Source: Erythrobacter tepidarius
GTDB lineage: Bacteria > Pseudomonadota > Alphaproteobacteria > Sphingomonadales > Sphingomonadaceae
Assembly (NCBI RefSeq): GCF_002155695.1
Contig: NZ_MUYJ01000006.1
Span: forward strand, 1-64,000
Length of the DNA: 64,000 bases
Reading direction: 5' to 3'
The notes under the pieces were generated by a model. It ran no database searches. It saw only the letters and a list, made by a program, of their open reading frames with translations, and had not been told where the DNA came from. Made by a program: the position numbers and the translations under genes. How positions within the stretch are numbered: position 1 is the first letter of the stretch; every line of letters starts with the position of its first letter. Of the stretch, positions 61,181-64,000 are shown piece by piece.

Positions 61181-63049
61181 ATGTGGCCCGATAACGAGAC
61201 CGAACGTGACTTCCTGAACTTCTCCGGAGTGGCCGACACCGTAGCCGAGATTATCGTTCAGGCACGGGGGCGACCAATCTCCATTGGCGTGTCGGGAGCC
61301 TGGGGGATCGGCAAGTCTTCGATGATCAAGCTTACCCAGGCGTCCCTGGCTGCCCGGCCACGCAAGGAAGGTGAGCGGGAATTTGTCTTCGTCGAGTTCA
61401 ACGCTTGGCTCTACCAAGGCTATGACGACGCTCGGGCCGCACTCATGGATGTGATTGCGACGAGGCTCGAAAAGGAAGCAAAGGCACGCGAAAAGGCCAT
61501 CGACAAGGCCAAGGCGCTGGTGAAGCGCGTGAACTGGCTGCGTGCGGCAAAGCTGGTCGCCGGCTCTACGGTTGCAATGTCGCTGGGCCTGCCTCCGACG
61601 GGACTGATCGGGGAAGTCTGGGGCCTGGGCCAGCGCTTCTTCTCGGGCAGCGTTGACGGCAAGCTGCTTGAGGAGGCGAAGGGCAAAGCTAGCGAGGTGG
61701 CCGAAACCGCGAGCGGGCTGTTGAACCCAAAAGAGGAAACGTCGCCACCGAAGGAGATCCAAGCGCTCCGTGACAATTTCGAGGAGACTTTGGAAGAGCT
61801 CGGCGTCACTCTCGTGGTGCTGATCGACGATCTTGACCGTTGCTTGCCCGAGACGACCATCTCGACGCTCGAGGCAATCCGGCTGTTCCTGTTTCTGAAG
61901 AACACGGCTTTCGTGATCGCCGCCGACAACGACATGATTAAACATGCCGTTCGCCGGCACTTCGAGGGCGTACCGGATGATCGCCTGGTCACCAACTATT
62001 TCGACAAGCTGATTCAGGTGCCTATCCGAGTGCCGCCGCTGGGCACCCAGGAGGTGCGTGCATATATGATGCTGCTGTTTGTCGAGAACAGCGAACTCGG
62101 CGATGATGTGAAGGAGAAGATCCGCGCGGGTGTCGTCGCCCAGCTCAGGCAAACCTGGGCTGGCAAGCGCGTTGATCGCGCCTTCGTCCAATCGCTGCAT
62201 GATCCTTTGCCCGCCGAACTGATCGGCCGCTTCGACACGGCAGACCGCTTGGCGCCGCTGATGACAACGGCGTCGGGCATCCTGGGCAATCCCCGCCTGA
62301 TCAAGCGATTTCTGAACGCCCTCGCCATCCGCATGACCATCTCAAATGCGCAGGGCGTCGGCGTGGACGAGGCCGTTCTGGCCAAGCTCCTGCTGTTCGA
62401 GCGGCTCGGAAACCCCAAGGCGTTCGCCGAACTGATGGCGCGGGTGAGCGCCAGCGATACCGGCAAGCCAGCTTTCCTTGCCGAGTGGGAGGAGAAGGCC
62501 ATCGCCGGTCAGGACCAAACGCTTCCTGCGCCGTTCGATGATCCCTTCTTTGCCGAGTGGTTGACGCTGCCACCGTCGCTCGCCGATACGGACCTACGCG
62601 GTGCGCTGTACGTGAGCCGTGAGCACGCACCGCTGATCACTCCGGAGGACAGGCTCTCCTCAGAAGCCGCCGAGCTACTGACCGCGCTCCTTCAGCACCC
62701 GGAAATGGCGGCTAGCTTGAAGGAGCGACTCCTCCGCGTGCCACGGACCGAGATCACGATCGTCATGGACCGTCTGCTCGATCGTGCAAGGCAGGAGCAG
62801 GAGTGGGGTGTACCCGCCATTTTGGAAGCTTGTCTCATCGTTGCCGAGGCCGACCCGCCCCAAGGTGCGAGGCTTGCCGCCTTTCTCGGCGAACGTCCGG
62901 CCGCGCAGGTCCAAGCAAATATCGTCCCGAAGATCGGCGACCAGCCCTGGGCTAAGGGCGTCTTCGATATATGGGATCGGGGGCAGGTGTCGCGGCCGGT
63001 GAAGACCGCCATCAAGAGGCAGAGAGAGAATGGGAACCTCGCAGTCTAG
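61181..63049 (+). CDS. qatA: QatA-like KAP-family ATPase (anti-phage)
   Basis: This 622-residue KAP P-loop NTPase has Walker A SGAWGIGKSSMIKL, a KAP insert with an amphipathic segment near residues 120-150 (KLVAGSTVAMSLGLPPTGLI), and Walker B TLVVLIDDLDRCLPE. It is followed by a QatB-like gene overlapping by 20 bp and the start of a third coupled gene, the order of the Qat (QatABCD) defence system. KAP ATPases also occur elsewhere, so the Qat call rests on the QatB neighbour. Confidence 0.82.
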   Translation: MWPDNETERDFLNFSGVADTVAEIIVQARGRPISIGVSGAWGIGKSSMIKLTQASLAARPRKEGEREFVFVEFNAWLYQGYDDARAALMDVIATRLEKEAKAREKAIDKAKALVKRVNWLRAAKLVAGSTVAMSLGLPPTGLIGEVWGLGQRFFSGSVDGKLLEEAKGKASEVAETASGLLNPKEETSPPKEIQALRDNFEETLEELGVTLVVLIDDLDRCLPETTISTLEAIRLFLFLKNTAFVIAADNDMIKHAVRRHFEGVPDDRLVTNYFDKLIQVPIRVPPLGTQEVRAYMMLLFVENSELGDDVKEKIRAGVVAQLRQTWAGKRVDRAFVQSLHDPLPAELIGRFDTADRLAPLMTTASGILGNPRLIKRFLNALAIRMTISNAQGVGVDEAVLAKLLLFERLGNPKAFAELMARVSASDTGKPAFLAEWEEKAIAGQDQTLPAPFDDPFFAEWLTLPPSLADTDLRGALYVSREHAPLITPEDRLSSEAAELLTALLQHPEMAASLKERLLRVPRTEITIVMDRLLDRARQEQEWGVPAILEACLIVAEADPPQGARLAAFLGERPAAQVQANIVPKIGDQPWAKGVFDIWDRGQVSRPVKTAIKRQRENGNLAV

Positions 63050-63878
63050 TGGCGGTCCAGGCAGCGGAGTCCCCATGGTGCCTTCATGGACGCCGGACCC
63101 GCCCGCAAACGAGCCGATTGGTGGTGAGCTGGGCACGGATGCGCCAACTGATGCCGAACCAAGCGCGCCTCAAGTAGCGCCGCCTACCCCGGCGCCGGTC
63201 GCGCCCCCTGCTCGATTTTTAGGTGTGCGTCGCGCGCTGGGCGATTTCGCGAGATCGGGTGATAGCCGGGATATGCGGCGCAGCCTCGGCCACTATGTCC
63301 GAACCGGGTATGGTGGATCGGGCACCGCGACGCGCCGCTTTGGCGGCACCGCCGCAACAGCCGGCGTACTCGGCGGAGCCTTAGCGCGCGTGGCAGCGGG
63401 ACAGCCTGCCGCACCAGGCAGTCCGCTCGATCCGGCGCTTCTCGCGGGCCGTAACGCCCAGGAGGTCATGGATGCGGTCGTAGAAGCTGTCCGGCCGGTC
63501 GATGGCACCCAAGACGCCGAAGCGGAGCGGGCGGCAATTCGGGACGCCTTGTCCGAACTGCTCACCAAATTCCCAGAAGCGGACCTTCTGAATCTTGAGC
63601 CGGAGCAGCGGGCGTTCGCTATTGAACGATTCACGGCGATCGACGTGTTTCGCCGCTTCGAGCTCGATGTGGGCAAGACGATCGTCGACAAGGCGCCCAG
63701 CGCCGTGACGGCTCTCTCGCGGCTCAAGGAAGTTCGCGAGTACGTGAAGCAGAGCGTGGCGGCGGCGTTCCGCAAGCTGCGCAACGCAGGGCGCAGTCTC
63801 ACAAGCGGTCACATCAGCCAAGTGGTTCGCGACGCGCTGCGGGAGACCTTCGATGTGTTCGAGGGCTACGCGGAATGA
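63030..63878 (+). CDS. qatB: QatB-like protein
   Basis: This 282-residue protein begins MGTSQSSGGPGSGVPMVPSW, the conserved QatB-type N-terminus (MGTS-x-GGP...PSW), then a Pro/Ala-rich linker and a helical domain with ARFLGVRRALGDFARSGDSR and HYVRTGYGGSGTATRRFGGT. The molecular role of QatB is not known to me beyond being essential in Qat. It overlaps qatA by 20 bp and its stop overlaps the next ATG. Confidence 0.85.
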   Translation: MGTSQSSGGPGSGVPMVPSWTPDPPANEPIGGELGTDAPTDAEPSAPQVAPPTPAPVAPPARFLGVRRALGDFARSGDSRDMRRSLGHYVRTGYGGSGTATRRFGGTAATAGVLGGALARVAAGQPAAPGSPLDPALLAGRNAQEVMDAVVEAVRPVDGTQDAEAERAAIRDALSELLTKFPEADLLNLEPEQRAFAIERFTAIDVFRRFELDVGKTIVDKAPSAVTALSRLKEVREYVKQSVAAAFRKLRNAGRSLTSGHISQVVRDALRETFDVFEGYAE

Positions 63879-64000
63879 GGCTCGCTTGCGGTCCGGACGG
63901 AGTCGACCTGCCTGGCGGCGAGGACCTCCGCGTCGTACTCTACGGTCAGCCGCGGCAAGAGGGAGAGGGAAGCGCTGGAGATGCCGCCAAGGCGGAAATT
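63875..64000 (+). CDS. Start of the third Qat gene (probably qatC), cut by window end
   Basis: An ATG at 63875 overlaps the qatB stop (ATGA) and stays open to the window edge, reading MRLACGPDGVDLPGGEDLRV then VLYGQPRQEGE. In Qat systems the next gene is qatC, a QueC-like protein. Only 42 residues are visible, too few to see the QueC P-loop. Confidence 0.6.
   Translation, partial: MRLACGPDGVDLPGGEDLRVVLYGQPRQEGEGSAGDAAKAEI

Overview
The window is high-GC DNA from an alphaproteobacterium, most likely a member of the Hyphomicrobiales/Rhizobiales (Mesorhizobium-like). The evidence is a rhizobial-type trb/tra transfer region, an fseA/qseM/rdfS-like excision control module, and the codon style. 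I read almost the whole window as one integrative and conjugative element (ICE). At its left end a tyrosine recombinase sits beside a 45-bp 3' fragment of a tRNA-Arg gene, a typical attachment junction. The right end is not in the window.

Left cargo (about 1.7-20.8 kb): after an intact IS3-family insertion come genes that together bypass the main vitamin B12-dependent enzymes. They are a betaine-homocysteine methyltransferase operon with glycine-betaine monooxygenase-like gbcAB, a class Ia-like nrdA with a class Ic (Mn/Fe-type) nrdB, the methylcitrate operon prpDCB with its PrpR-type regulator and a thioesterase, and cobalamin-independent methionine synthase metE. Three cobalamin riboswitches precede gbcA, nrdA and metE. 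The nrdA and metE leaders are near-identical copies up to the start codon. A decayed btuF-like B12-binding protein gene lies between the gbc operon and nrdB. The unit looks like a mobile B12-independence island, de-repressed when B12 is scarce.

Conjugation region (about 20.9-36.8 kb): a LysR regulator and DUF2274 protein, then trbIGFLKJEDCB, a CopG-like protein, traG, a VirD2-like relaxase with a candidate oriT/nic site upstream, a lytic transglycosylase and a DUF736 protein.

Maintenance and control (about 37-45 kb): TraF peptidase, DUF2840, a ribbon-helix-helix protein, ParA, iterons beside a RepA-like initiator, an RdfS-like excisionase, a split DUF6499/DUF2285 gene matching fseA with a UUU-C +1 slip site, a QseM-like DUF2285 protein, an XRE regulator, DUF736, a membrane protein, a FitAB/VapBC toxin-antitoxin pair and a DUF2493 protein.

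DNA-processing region (about 45.9-57.1 kb): toprim primase-like protein, giant methylase/Strawberry-notch helicase, several small unknown genes, a ParB-like protein, DUF2958 and ArdC antirestriction protein. Two kinds of repeated structured leader occur here: a three-copy hairpin motif just before the helicase, parB-like and ardC start codons, and a two-copy covarying element before DUF736 and DUF2493.

Right cargo (57.2-64 kb): an Rrf2 regulator with a thioredoxin-reductase-like oxidoreductase, a truncated IS1182-type transposase, an AbiE abortive-infection pair whose toxin gene has a frameshift, and the start of a Qat anti-phage system (qatA, qatB, beginning of qatC), cut by the window edge.
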